From: Oscillospiraceae bacterium
GTDB taxonomy: Bacteria; Bacillota; Clostridia; Oscillospirales; Oscillospiraceae
Assembly: GCA_017437095.1 (NCBI GenBank)
Contig: JAFSBW010000081.1
Location: 1 to 38,035, forward strand
Direction: 5' to 3'
DNA: 38,035 nt
Shown: positions 7,063 to 15,044 of the stretch, piece after piece
Numbering within the stretch: the first letter of the stretch is position 1
Layout of the letters: every line of letters begins with the position of its first letter
The notes under the pieces: generated by a model
What the model was told of the DNA's origin: nothing
Seen by the model: the letters and a program-made list of their open reading frames with translations, nothing else
Database searches by the model: none
Position numbers and translations under genes: made by a program

Positions 7063-7267
7063 AGTTATGTTCTCCTTCTTCCATATACGAAATCAGATTT
7101 CAGGGCATTGCGTCACGCATATATTGTAACACATTTTTTTCCACTTTCCAGCCCTATTTCGACTTTTTTTTACATTTGTCTGCTTGGCTAGGAAACAAAA
7201 TATTTTTTGTGATTATCTGTATATTTTGCCCACAGAAAGCCCTTCCCATCCCCCCTGAAAAAGAACA

Positions 7268-7293
7268 CCGGCGGCCATGCTTTTGGCCGCCGG
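7268..7293 (-). terminator. nrdG terminator hairpin, distal copy with T-run
   Basis: Stem CCGGCGGCCA / TGGCCGCCGG-type hairpin of 26 bases, identical to 7551-7576. On the minus strand it is followed by TGTTCTTTTTC, so this copy keeps the T-run. The sequence between the two copies is the MITE-like element. Confidence 0.85.
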
Positions 7294-7550
7294 TCAGTCT
7301 GTCGAAAAAGTATTTTTCGACAGACTGACCGAGGTCGAGAAAGCCACAAAGACAAGCAAACCGCACTCGTCGGCGTACAGGTGGTACGGTAGAGGGCGGT
7401 TTGCGCAGTAAGTCAAAATGCCTTGCGAAGCAAGCTTTTTCGCTGCATTTTAAGCAAGTGTTTTGTTTAAAACAAGCTACAGTTCTGGAAATTCGCTCCA
7501 AACTGCTCAAAATTGCATTTTGACGGTTTGGGGCTTTATCGACACTCTGA
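7294..7550. mobile_element. Complete MITE-like element, copy B, inserted at the nrdG terminator
   Basis: This 257-base element without a gene is bounded by imperfect terminal inverted repeats: TCAGTCTGTCGAAAAAG at the left and, read inward from the right, TCAGAGTGTCGATAAAG (14 of 17 identical). Both flanks carry the same 26-base terminator hairpin, which reads as an unusually long target duplication. An internal 33-base palindrome sits at 7295-7327. About 170 bases recur in reverse orientation at 1-170, which proves dispersal. No transposase is encoded here, so it would depend on one elsewhere. Confidence 0.8.
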
Positions 7551-7576
7551 CCGGCGGCCATGCTTTTGGCCGCCGG
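7551..7576 (-). terminator. nrdG terminator hairpin, proximal copy without T-run
   Basis: Identical 26-base hairpin, 12 bases after the nrdG stop. On the minus strand it runs directly into the MITE-like element, with no T-run, so termination may have been weakened or shifted to the element or the distal copy. Confidence 0.85.
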
Positions 7577-7588
7577 TATTTTCTGGTT

Positions 7589-8101
7589 TTAGTATTCTCC
7601 CAGCCAGCGGCCGGATCGGATGCTTACCGCCCTGCCCTCTGCCAGGCTCTGCTTTACATCCAGGATACGCTGGTTACGGCTGCCCCGGAAGGAAATTTCC
7701 AGGCTCTTCTGGGCCAGCAGGAAAGGCCCGTCGATAAGCACATCGATTTCTTCCAAAAGGGCCTTTTGCTCCGGCGTACCGCTCAGGAGCTGCTCAAAGG
7801 TGTAGCCCGTATAGCTGGCTACCTCGTAACCCTCCCCCTTCAGCGCCCGGGCCAGCTCCAAAAAGCCCTCCGCCTGGGCAAAAGGCTCGCCGCCGGAGAA
7901 GGTAACGCCCCGGCAAAGGGGATTGTTTTTCACGATCGCAACCAGCTCCTGCGTGTCCATAGCCGTGCCCCCGGCAAAGGGCCAGGTTTCCGGATTATGG
8001 CAGCCAGGGCAGCGGTGAGGGCAGCCCTGGGCAAAAAAGGTGGTGCGAATGCCGGGGCCATCCACAATGGAGTCCCCGGCGATTCCGGACAGATAGATCA
8101 T
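7589..8101 (-). CDS. nrdG: Anaerobic ribonucleotide reductase activating protein
   Basis: This 170-residue radical-SAM activase generates the glycyl radical on the class III reductase. The cluster motif is CPHRCPGC (Cys27, Cys31, Cys34; CxxxCxxC) followed by HNPETW, with SGGEPFAQ for SAM binding around 90-97. An in-frame upstream ATG is possible, but the ATG at 8101 matches family N-termini (IYLSGIAGDSIVDGPG) and overlaps the stop of the glycyl-radical-domain gene as ATGA. It has little ribosome site of its own, so translation is probably coupled to that gene. This links activase production to its substrate domain. Confidence 0.95.
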   Translation of the reverse strand: MIYLSGIAGDSIVDGPGIRTTFFAQGCPHRCPGCHNPETWPFAGGTAMDTQELVAIVKNNPLCRGVTFSGGEPFAQAEGFLELARALKGEGYEVASYTGYTFEQLLSGTPEQKALLEEIDVLIDGPFLLAQKSLEISFRGSRNQRILDVKQSLAEGRAVSIRSGRWLGEY

Positions 8102-8256
8102 TGCTTTTGCAGGCTGTGCTTTACACGGTCCCGCTCTTCGGCGCGCTTGGCGTCGTTCCACTTATCCATGGTACCCACCAGATAGCCGGTGATACGGCGG
8201 ATACGCTCGAAGCCTACGCCCTGACCCATTTTTTCGTTGTTGCTCTTAACAGTCAT
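8098..8256 (-). CDS. Stand-alone glycyl radical domain of anaerobic ribonucleotide reductase
   Basis: A 52-residue protein whose second half is the C-terminal end normally fused to NrdD: FERIRRITGYLVGTMDKWND followed by AKRAEERDRVKHSL. RRITGYL is the RxxGY glycyl radical motif, with Gly24 as the predicted radical site. NrdD upstream stops after its zinc-binding Cys region and lacks this motif. The gene has its own ATG and a perfect GGAGGT six bases before it. It lies in the same frame as nrdD, separated only by TAA plus four codons. It is probably co-translated with nrdG. Either the reductase works as two chains, or a single base change made the stop; the well-placed ribosome site favours the former. 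Confidence 0.85.
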   Translation of the reverse strand: MTVKSNNEKMGQGVGFERIRRITGYLVGTMDKWNDAKRAEERDRVKHSLQKQ

Positions 8257-8268
8257 GGTGTTACCTCC

Positions 8269-10551
8269 TTATTCGATACCCTGGAATGCAGGCATTTCCG
8301 GGTACATTCTCTTAAGCTCGTCGATTTTTTCCTGGGGGATCATCTCGCCCTCATGGCGGCCGCAGCGGGGGCAGACATCGCCGATGATGCCCACATAGCC
8401 GCAGATGGGGTCACGGTCTACGGGGTGGTTGATAGAGCCGTAGCCGATGCCGAAATCGTGCATGCAGCGCACGATGGACTCGAAAGCTTCCACATTTCTC
8501 GCAGTATCGCCGTCCAGCTCCACATAGCTGATATGGCCGGCGTTGCACAGGGCATGGTAGGGCGCTTCCAAACGGATCTTATCATAGGCGGAGATGGGAT
8601 ACCATACGGGGATATGGAAGGAGTTGGTATAGTACTCCCGGTCGGTAACGCCCTTGATCTTGCCGTAGCGCTTCTGGTCCATGCGGATGAAGCGGCCGGA
8701 AAGGCCCTCGGCAGGGGTGCCCAGCAGGGAGAAGTTCATCTTCAGCTCCTGGGACTTATCGTCGCAGAACTTGCGCATAAAGCCCAGGATCTCCTTGCCC
8801 TTGGCCTGGATGTCCTCGCTCTGGCCGTGGTGCTGGCCGTAGAGGGCGGTAAGGGTCTCTGCCAGGCCGATAAAGCCGATGGACAGGGTGCCGTGCTTCA
8901 AAACCTCCCGCAGATCGTCATGGATGCTCAGGTGGTCGCTGTCCAGCCACACGCCCTGGCCCATGAGGAAGGGATAGTTGTAGATATGCTTGCTGGCCTG
9001 GATCTCAAAGCGGTCCAGCAGCTGCTGGGCAACCAGCTCCAGCATGCCCTGAAGCTTTTCATAGAACAGCTTCTCGTCGCCCTGGCTTTCGATGGCCAGG
9101 CGGGGCAGGTTGATAGAGGTAAAGCTCAGGTTGCCGCGGGAGAAGGAGATCTCCCGGGTGGGGTCGAACACATTGCCCATGACCCGGGTACGGCAGCCCA
9201 TGGTGGCTACCTCGGTTTCGGGGCGGCCGGGGACATAGTACTGCAGGTTAAACGGGGCATCCAGGAAGGTATAGTTGGGGAACAAGCGGCGGGCGCTGAC
9301 CTTGCAGCTAAGGCGGAACAGATCGTAGTTGGGGTCGGCTTCGTTGTAGTTAACGCCCTCTTTTACCTTGAAGATGTGGATGGGGAAGATGCAGGTCTCG
9401 CCGTGGCCCAGGCCGGCATCCAAAGCCAGCAGGATGTTGCGGATGACCATGCGGCCTTCCGGGGAAACATCCGTGCCGTAGTTGATGGAGGAGAAGGGGG
9501 TCTGGGCGCCGGCGCGGGAGTGCATAGTGTTCAGGTTGTGAACAAAGCCCTCCATGGCCTGCTTGGTGTCCCGGTCGGTCTTGGCCCAGGCCCGCTTTTG
9601 GGCCCGGGATACCAGACGCTGGGCATCCGCCTGGGAGATGTTATAGCTCTCTACCAGGGCGGCGGCCAGGGCATCGGTAAAGGCCTTGGTATTCTCCAGG
9701 CGGGCAGTTTCGCCCAGCTCATTTTCTACGCCCTTGATCAGAGCGGAAACGGCTTCGGCTTCGTCGTCAGAGCCGATCAGGTCTTCGGTAGCATCTCTCA
9801 GGCGGCGGTTAAAGGCCTTGCGGTAGGTCTTGGCAACGCCCTCGGCCATGCCGTAGTCAAAGTTGGGGATGGACTGGCCGCCGTGCTGGTCGTTCTGGTT
9901 GGACTGGATGGCGATGGCAGCCAGGGCGGCATAGCTCTGGATGCTCTGGGGCTCGCGCAGGTAGCCATGGCCGGTGGAGAAGCCGCCGTGGAACAGCTTG
10001 AGAATGTCGATCTGGCAGCAGGTGGTAGTCAGGCTGTAGAAATCAAAGTCGTGAATGTGGATGTCGCCCTCCCGGTAAGCCTTGGCATGCTCCGGGCGCA
10101 GCAGATACATCTCGTTGTAGGCCTTGGCGCCGGCAGCGCCGATCTGCAGCATGCTGCCCATGGCGGTGTTGCCGTCGATGTTGGCGTTGTCCCGCTTCAT
10201 ATCGCTGATGCGGGCATCGATGTTGGTGATCTCGTCGATGGTGCGCATCAGGCCGGTGTTGGCCTCTCTGGCCCGGGTACGGTTGGCCCGGTAGAGGATG
10301 TAGGCCTTGGCGGCATCGTTGAAGCCGTGGTTCATGAGCTGCTGCTCTACGGTATCCTGAATGGCCTCGATGTTGGGGGCCTGGTCGGTAAATCTGGCCT
10401 CCAGATCCCGCTGGACATGGTCGGCAACTCTGGCGGCGTCCATGGCATCGCCGGAGTGGGAAGCTTCCATAGAACGCAGGATGGCTGCGGCGATCTTGCC
10501 CTGTTCATAGAGCACTACGCGGCCGTCCCGCTTGATAATACTGCGAATCAT
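8269..10551 (-). CDS. nrdD: Anaerobic ribonucleoside-triphosphate reductase, catalytic part
   Basis: This 760-residue class III reductase subunit reduces ribonucleotides to deoxyribonucleotides without oxygen. Residues 1-90 form an ATP-cone regulatory domain (IIKRDGRVVLYEQGKIAAAI). The barrel contains the conserved GDIHIHDFDFYS and TTTCCQIDI segments and later HNLNTMHSRAGAQ. Near the end it has CGYVGIIGDV and CPRCGRHEGE (Cys717, Cys727, Cys730), the zinc-binding region. The chain then ends PEMPAFQGIE without the RxxGY glycyl radical motif that full-length NrdD carries; that motif is on the next gene. AAAGGGTG precedes the ATG. Tandem NrdR boxes overlap the promoter. Confidence 0.95.
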   Translation of the reverse strand: MIRSIIKRDGRVVLYEQGKIAAAILRSMEASHSGDAMDAARVADHVQRDLEARFTDQAPNIEAIQDTVEQQLMNHGFNDAAKAYILYRANRTRAREANTGLMRTIDEITNIDARISDMKRDNANIDGNTAMGSMLQIGAAGAKAYNEMYLLRPEHAKAYREGDIHIHDFDFYSLTTTCCQIDILKLFHGGFSTGHGYLREPQSIQSYAALAAIAIQSNQNDQHGGQSIPNFDYGMAEGVAKTYRKAFNRRLRDATEDLIGSDDEAEAVSALIKGVENELGETARLENTKAFTDALAAALVESYNISQADAQRLVSRAQKRAWAKTDRDTKQAMEGFVHNLNTMHSRAGAQTPFSSINYGTDVSPEGRMVIRNILLALDAGLGHGETCIFPIHIFKVKEGVNYNEADPNYDLFRLSCKVSARRLFPNYTFLDAPFNLQYYVPGRPETEVATMGCRTRVMGNVFDPTREISFSRGNLSFTSINLPRLAIESQGDEKLFYEKLQGMLELVAQQLLDRFEIQASKHIYNYPFLMGQGVWLDSDHLSIHDDLREVLKHGTLSIGFIGLAETLTALYGQHHGQSEDIQAKGKEILGFMRKFCDDKSQELKMNFSLLGTPAEGLSGRFIRMDQKRYGKIKGVTDREYYTNSFHIPVWYPISAYDKIRLEAPYHALCNAGHISYVELDGDTARNVEAFESIVRCMHDFGIGYGSINHPVDRDPICGYVGIIGDVCPRCGRHEGEMIPQEKIDELKRMYPEMPAFQGIE

Positions 10552-10654
10552 TGTAATGCACCCTTTCTCTTTTTCCCCATTTATGCCTCAAATCGGCCAC
10601 TTTACCCCAAAAACAGGCAAAAGCAAAACTATTATGGGGTATTTGCCTGGGGAA

Positions 10655-10722
10655 ACACAATATCTTGTGTTTAAATTTCATTCCCTCCCCCATATATTGG
10701 CATAAGATTGCCCATTTGTCAA
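10655..10722 (-). promoter_or_regulatory. nrdD promoter with tandem NrdR boxes
   Basis: The proximal box ACACAAGATATTGTGT matches the NrdR consensus (ACAC-WATATATW-GTGT) closely. A weaker distal box, TGCCAATATATGGGGG, lies exactly 16 bases upstream, the spacing of three helical turns seen in known NrdR regulons. TTGACA lies at 10717-10722 and the likely -10 (AATATA) falls inside the distal box, so NrdR binding would block transcription when dATP is high. The 10552-10654 leader is otherwise unremarkable. Confidence 0.85.
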
Positions 10723-10783
10723 CCACTAAAACGACATTTTCCCCGTTTTTTTGCGGCTGTCCCTCCACCGCAAACAAAAAAGC

Positions 10784-10808
10784 ACAGGAATGCTTCCTGT
10801 GCTTTTAA
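10784..10808 (-). terminator. Terminator of the lysine operon
   Basis: Stem AAGCACAGGAA / TTCCTGTGCTT with loop GCA starts at the vanZ stop codon and is followed on the minus strand by TTTTTTGTTT. Confidence 0.88.
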
Positions 10809-11269
10809 GAATTGGATCTTTTTGCCCATAGCCACTTTTGCAGGCCGCAGCCCAGAGCGCAGCCCAGCAGATTCAGCAGCAGATCGTCCGTATCCGCCAC
10901 GCCTCGGAGGGTAAGCAGCTGGGTAAGCTCTACCGAAACAATGATCCCGGCGCAGGCTGCCAGCGTGGGCCAAAGCCCTTTCAGCTTCGGCCATACCAGG
11001 CCCAGCATAAGCCCCAGGGGTATAAAAAGGACCACATTGCCCGCCAGGTTTCTCGCCGCGAACCGGGCCACCCAGCTCTGCCGGGAGCCCAGCAGGCCAA
11101 GCTGATGGCGCACCGTACGCAGGGGCTGCCAGCTGATATTGCGGCTGACCTGAAGCCAATAGTCTTCCCCGGTATCCATGCTGCTGCGGCCAAGGAGCAG
11201 CCACAGCATAACCCCGGCGTACAGGCCAAACAGGAAATACAGCCAGTATTTGCCCTTGGTGTTATACAT
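10805..11269 (-). CDS. VanZ-family membrane protein
   Basis: A 154-residue protein with an N-terminal membrane helix (9-27) and at least three more. VanZ motifs are NLAGNVVLFIPLG (74-86), ELTQ (114-117) and DTDDLLLNLLG (126-136). The prototype VanZ confers low-level teicoplanin resistance by an unknown mechanism; most chromosomal homologues have no known role. The ATG at 11269 overlaps the lysA stop by 8 bases, which implies coupling; a longer in-frame version would run deep into lysA and is unlikely. It is the last gene of the lysine-riboswitch operon, an unusual place for a VanZ-like gene. Confidence 0.85.
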   Translation of the reverse strand: MYNTKGKYWLYFLFGLYAGVMLWLLLGRSSMDTGEDYWLQVSRNISWQPLRTVRHQLGLLGSRQSWVARFAARNLAGNVVLFIPLGLMLGLVWPKLKGLWPTLAACAGIIVSVELTQLLTLRGVADTDDLLLNLLGCALGCGLQKWLWAKRSNS

Positions 11270-12563
11270 CGCAGCTAAGCAGGTCTTCCAGGGTCTCCCG
11301 GCGGACGGCAACATAGCTTTCCCCGCCGCTAAGCATAACAATGGGAGGCCGGGGGATGCGGTTATAGTTGGAAGCCATAGAATAGTTATAGGCGCCGGTA
11401 GTGCATACCGCCAGAATGTCCCCCCGCTGGGGCTGGGGCAGCGCCACATCCGGCTGGATCACATCGCCGCTTTCGCAGCAGCGGCCTACTACATCAAAGC
11501 GCTCCTGGGCCTGCTGACCCATGCGCCCTGCGCTCAGCACCGTGTAGGCAGAGCCGTAAAGGGCAAAGCGGGGGTTATCGCTCATGCCGCCGTCTACGCT
11601 TACATAGTTCTTATAGCCCGGGATACGCTTTACCGTTCCGGCGGTGTAAAGGGTCATGCCCGCGTCCGCAACGATGCTGCGGCCCGGCTCAAACCATACC
11701 TTGGGCATGGCAATGCCCAGCTTTTGGGCCAAGGCCCGCAGATGGGCCGCCAGGGCATTCAGGTTTGCGGGAATGTCCACATAAGGGTCGCTCTCGGTGT
11801 AGCGCACGCCGTAGCCGCCGCCAATATCCAGCACTTCCATACGGAAGCCGTACTTTGCCTGGATAGCCCCGGCGAAGGCCATCATAATATCCGCCGCGTC
11901 ATGGTATACGCTGCCCTCACTGTCGAACACCTGGCTGCCCACATGGCAGTGGTAGCCCAGCAGCTCCAGGCCGGGCAGCTCCAGGGCGGCCTTTACAAAG
12001 CCCTCTGCCTGGCCGGTCTCGATGGCAACGCCGAACTTGCTGTCCACCTTGCCGGTAGCCACCGCCTCGTAAGTATGGGGGTCGATGCCCGGGGTCAGGC
12101 GCAGCAGCACCTTCTGGCGCCTACCTCTTTTGCTTGCCTGGGCGTGGATGGCCTCCAGCTCGGTAATGCTGTCAGCCACGAAGCAGCCCACGCCCATATC
12201 CATAGCGTAGGCAATGTCCCAATCGGTCTTGTTGTTGCCGTGGAAGCAGCTATGCTCCATAGGAAAGCCCGCTGCCGCGGCGGTAGCGATCTCGCCGGGG
12301 GAAACCAGATCCACCCCCATGCCCTCCTGGGCCATGATGCGGTAGATATGCTTGAAGCTGGCGGCCTTGCTGGCATAGTGGGCCCCGGAGCCGGGGCCGA
12401 AAGCTTCGGCAATGGCCTGGGTATACAGCCGGCAGTTATAACGGATGCGCTCTTCATCCATCAGGTACACAGGGGTGCCGTACTGCCGGGCCAAAAACAG
12501 GGTATCCTGGCCCGCAAAGGTAAGATGCCCGGCATCGTTCACCCCAATATTTTCACAGATCAT
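11262..12563 (-). CDS. lysA: Diaminopimelate decarboxylase
   Basis: This 433-residue PLP enzyme makes L-lysine from meso-diaminopimelate, the last step of the pathway. HYASKA places the PLP lysine at Lys66. The phosphate-binding loop DIGGGYGVRY and the active-site CCESGDV segment (Cys from the neighbouring subunit) are present, as is FEPGRSIVADAG. The length is usual for the family. AGGAG precedes the ATG, 16 bases after ddh. Context with dapA and ddh, and a lysine riboswitch at the operon head, leaves little doubt. Confidence 0.97.
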   Translation of the reverse strand: MICENIGVNDAGHLTFAGQDTLFLARQYGTPVYLMDEERIRYNCRLYTQAIAEAFGPGSGAHYASKAASFKHIYRIMAQEGMGVDLVSPGEIATAAAAGFPMEHSCFHGNNKTDWDIAYAMDMGVGCFVADSITELEAIHAQASKRGRRQKVLLRLTPGIDPHTYEAVATGKVDSKFGVAIETGQAEGFVKAALELPGLELLGYHCHVGSQVFDSEGSVYHDAADIMMAFAGAIQAKYGFRMEVLDIGGGYGVRYTESDPYVDIPANLNALAAHLRALAQKLGIAMPKVWFEPGRSIVADAGMTLYTAGTVKRIPGYKNYVSVDGGMSDNPRFALYGSAYTVLSAGRMGQQAQERFDVVGRCCESGDVIQPDVALPQPQRGDILAVCTTGAYNYSMASNYNRIPRPPIVMLSGGESYVAVRRETLEDLLSCDV

Positions 12564-12579
12564 GCTCTTCTCCTAAGTT

Positions 12580-13560
12580 TTACAGCATATGCGAGAGCAT
12601 CTGCTCCCGGCTCAGGGGAGAGATCTCCGCAGGGGAAAAATCAAACACGCTTACGCAGCCGGTTTCTCCCTTGGCCGCCTTGCGGTATACGCCCCGGGCG
12701 TAGGCTACCAGCGCAGAGCCGGTAAATTCGGGGTTGGAATCCAGGGTCAGCTTATACTCGATCACCTGCTTGTGGCAGCCGTCCTTGCCGGTAACGCCGG
12801 TGCGGATCACGCTGCCGCCATGGGGAAGCTGGGCATGGTTTTTGCGCATTTCCTCCAGGGTGATAAACTCTACGGTAGTATCGTAGGGGGCAAAGTATGC
12901 CGGCATGGTAACGATGGCCTGGCGGATAGCCTCCAGGTCTGCCCCCTCCTGGGCCACCACATAGCACTCTCTTTTGTGCTTCTGCCGGGCAGTCAGCTCC
13001 GGGTTTTGGCCGCTGCGCACCTGCTCCAGGGCTTCTTCCACGGGAACGGTATACTGCCGGGCATCCACCACGCCGGGGATGCGGCGGATGGCATCGGAAT
13101 GGCCCTGGCTTACGCCCCGGCCCCAGAAGGTATAGTCGTTACCCTCCGGCAGCAAAGCCCCGGCGTAGAGCCGGTTCAGGGAGAACATACCCGGGTCCCA
13201 CCCGCAGGAGATCAAGGCCACCTTGCCCCCAGCCTTAGCGGCGGAATCTACAGCGGCAAAATGTGCCGGGATGCTGGAATGGTTATCATAGGAATCCACT
13301 ACGCAGAAATGCTTTGCCAGGGCGGGGGTCATAGCGGGCAGGTCGGTAGCGCTGCCGCCGCAAATGATCATAACATCGATCTTATCCTTCCACTGCTCTA
13401 CCTGGGCGGCGCTGACTACCTGCGCGCCGGGGGTAGCGATGGAAAGGCTCTCAGGGGCCCGGCGGGTAAACACCGCCACCAGGCGCATATCCGGGTTTTG
13501 GGCGATGGCGCTTTCCACGCCCCGGCCCAGGTTGCCGTAACCGTAAATTCCAATGTTCAT
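12580..13560 (-). CDS. ddh: meso-Diaminopimelate dehydrogenase
   Basis: This 326-residue NADPH enzyme converts tetrahydrodipicolinate and ammonia to meso-diaminopimelate in one step, bypassing the succinyl or acetyl route. The N-terminus IGIYGYGNLGRGVE is the dinucleotide-binding fold; ISCGWDPGMFS and WGRGVSQGHSDAIRRI are family signatures around the substrate site. The ATG at 13560 is preferred over an in-frame GTG six bases earlier because AAAGGAA lies 8 bases from it. Together with dapA and lysA it gives the dehydrogenase variant of lysine synthesis; dapB would be elsewhere. Confidence 0.95.
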   Translation of the reverse strand: MNIGIYGYGNLGRGVESAIAQNPDMRLVAVFTRRAPESLSIATPGAQVVSAAQVEQWKDKIDVMIICGGSATDLPAMTPALAKHFCVVDSYDNHSSIPAHFAAVDSAAKAGGKVALISCGWDPGMFSLNRLYAGALLPEGNDYTFWGRGVSQGHSDAIRRIPGVVDARQYTVPVEEALEQVRSGQNPELTARQKHKRECYVVAQEGADLEAIRQAIVTMPAYFAPYDTTVEFITLEEMRKNHAQLPHGGSVIRTGVTGKDGCHKQVIEYKLTLDSNPEFTGSALVAYARGVYRKAAKGETGCVSVFDFSPAEISPLSREQMLSHML

Positions 13561-13574
13561 AAACACATTTCCTT

Positions 13575-14462
13575 TCAGATCAGGCCGTGGTTGCCCATAA
13601 TGGCCAAAAGCTTTTCTTCATGGGCCTTTTCAATGGGGGTAAGGGGCAGGCGCAGATAGTTTTCGCAGAAGCCCATAGCCGCCATAGCGGCCTTAACGGG
13701 GATGGGGTTGACCTCGCAGAACAGCACATTGGCAAGGTCCAGATAGTGCAGCTGAAGCTGAAGGCTTCCGCGCACATCGCCGTCGAAGAACTTGTGGCAC
13801 ATCTGGCTGGTCTGCTTGGGGATCAGGTTGGACAGCACGGAGATCACGCCGCTGCCGCCCAGGCTCAGCAGGGGGACGATCTGATCGTCATTGCCGGAGT
13901 AGATGTCCATGTTTTCCCCCACCAGGTTGGCAATGGCCGCAACCTGGGAGATATTGCCGCTGGCTTCCTTGATGGCGGCAATGTTGGGGTGCTGGGCAAG
14001 CACCGCGGCGGTAGCAGGCTCGATATTGCAGCCGGTGCGGCTGGGTACATTGTAGAGGATCAAGGGCTTGGTAGAAGCATCCGCAATGGCGGTAAAGCTC
14101 TTAATCAGGCCGCCCTGGGTGGCCTTGTTGTAGTAAGGGGTAACCACCAGCAGGCCATCGTAGCCCAGCTCACAGGCATACTGGGACATGGCGATGGCGT
14201 AGGCGGTATCGTTAGAGCCGGTGCCGGCAATGGCGGGCACCCGGCCGGCGATGCGCTCGATGGCGTAGCGCAGAACTTCCTTATGCTCCGCGTCGTTCAG
14301 GGTAGATCCTTCGCCGGTGGTGCCGGCGATCACAAGGGCATCAATGCCCTGCTGGATCTGCCAATCGATGAGCTTGCCAAAAGCTTCATAGTCTACACCC
14401 GCAGCAGTGGTAGGGGTGATCAGCGCGGTAGCGGCGCCCTTAAAAATAGGATTCTTAGTCAT
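13575..14462 (-). CDS. dapA: 4-Hydroxy-tetrahydrodipicolinate synthase
   Basis: The 295-residue class I aldolase condenses pyruvate with aspartate semialdehyde, the first step of the lysine branch. AAIKEASGN places the Schiff-base lysine at Lys165; LYNVPSRTG gives Tyr137 of the catalytic triad, and AGTTGEGSTL the Thr pair at 48-49. The length is normal. AAAGGAG precedes the start. It is the first gene of the operon and is directly downstream of the lysine riboswitch, so lysine feeds back at transcription. Confidence 0.97.
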   Translation of the reverse strand: MTKNPIFKGAATALITPTTAAGVDYEAFGKLIDWQIQQGIDALVIAGTTGEGSTLNDAEHKEVLRYAIERIAGRVPAIAGTGSNDTAYAIAMSQYACELGYDGLLVVTPYYNKATQGGLIKSFTAIADASTKPLILYNVPSRTGCNIEPATAAVLAQHPNIAAIKEASGNISQVAAIANLVGENMDIYSGNDDQIVPLLSLGGSGVISVLSNLIPKQTSQMCHKFFDGDVRGSLQLQLHYLDLANVLFCEVNPIPVKAAMAAMGFCENYLRLPLTPIEKAHEEKLLAIMGNHGLI

Positions 14463-14503
14463 AATATTATCTCCTTTTCTCTGTAGAAAATGTAATGGGT
14501 CAA

Positions 14504-14790
14504 TAAAAAAAGCAGCTAAGAAAGCTTAGCCGCATTGCTGTTGCCGCATAGGCGCATTCTCTGGAATGCCCCAGCGAAAAGAAGCTTTGAACGAAACCGC
14601 CGGCGATCCGTTCAGAGTTTCCTTTGTAACAATAGCGCTCCGCTTTCGCGACAGGCAGGAGGATGTTGTCCCCGCACCCAGGAAAGGCTTCGCCTTGCTT
14701 TCCTTCGGCAGCGGCCCCTTTCGCCCCTGCAACGACTGCGAAAATCTATTCCACAGGGGATACTCTTGACAACTGCGCCTCTATCTGTTA
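14504..14790 (-). promoter_or_regulatory. Lysine riboswitch with transcription terminator
   Basis: On the minus strand, AGATAGAGGCGCAG followed by TCAAGAGTAT matches the lysine (L-box) aptamer core, and GGGCGAAAGGGGC then GCCGAAGGAAAG gives the second conserved region. P1 can form between AACAGATAG and CTATTGTT, which places the aptamer at about 14627-14790. The expression platform is a terminator, stem GCGGCTAAG / CTTAGCTGC with a run of seven T (14504-14533), just before dapA. Lysine binding should favour termination. Confidence 0.93.
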
Positions 14791-14812
14791 ACTCCATCAT
14801 TCAGTTTTTTTC

Positions 14813-14841
14813 ATTATACTCTGGATCTTACCCAGAATCAA
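14813..14841 (-). promoter_or_regulatory. Promoter of lysine operon
   Basis: Minus strand TTGATT, 17-base spacer, TATAAT, placing transcription start about 20 bases before the riboswitch aptamer. Confidence 0.8.
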
Positions 14842-15044
14842 CCCCGTAAATTCCCAAAATTATAGCATTTTCCGAAGGAATTTATGGGCAATGTGTCAGC
14901 CCAACACATATACTATACCATACCGGCTTTCTCCCGTCAACGCATATTTGTATAAAAGGCTCAAGTTTTACCCTTTGCACAAGTTTTATTCGTTAGTTTT
15001 GCACAATTTTCCATATTGCAAAATCCCTTTCTTTGTGATAACCT

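Noticed and set aside
8257-8271. Selenocysteine or recoding at the nrdD stop
   Set aside because: The stop is TAA, not TGA, and a ribosome site plus ATG follows, so a separate gene is the simpler reading.
8101-10674. 857-codon open frame on the plus strand opposite nrdD
   Set aside because: It is antisense to the clearly conserved nrdD and nrdG cluster, has a low-complexity Ala/Gly/Val/Asp/Leu composition and no ribosome site; a by-product of codon bias.
11178-12725. 515-codon open frame opposite lysA
   Set aside because: Antisense to lysA and ddh, with no homology visible; the minus strand has motifs and ribosome sites.
14504-14790. T-box leader
   Set aside because: No T-box core (AGGGTGGNACCGCG); the AGAGGCGC / AGAGTAT and GGGGC / GCCGAAGG elements match the lysine riboswitch.
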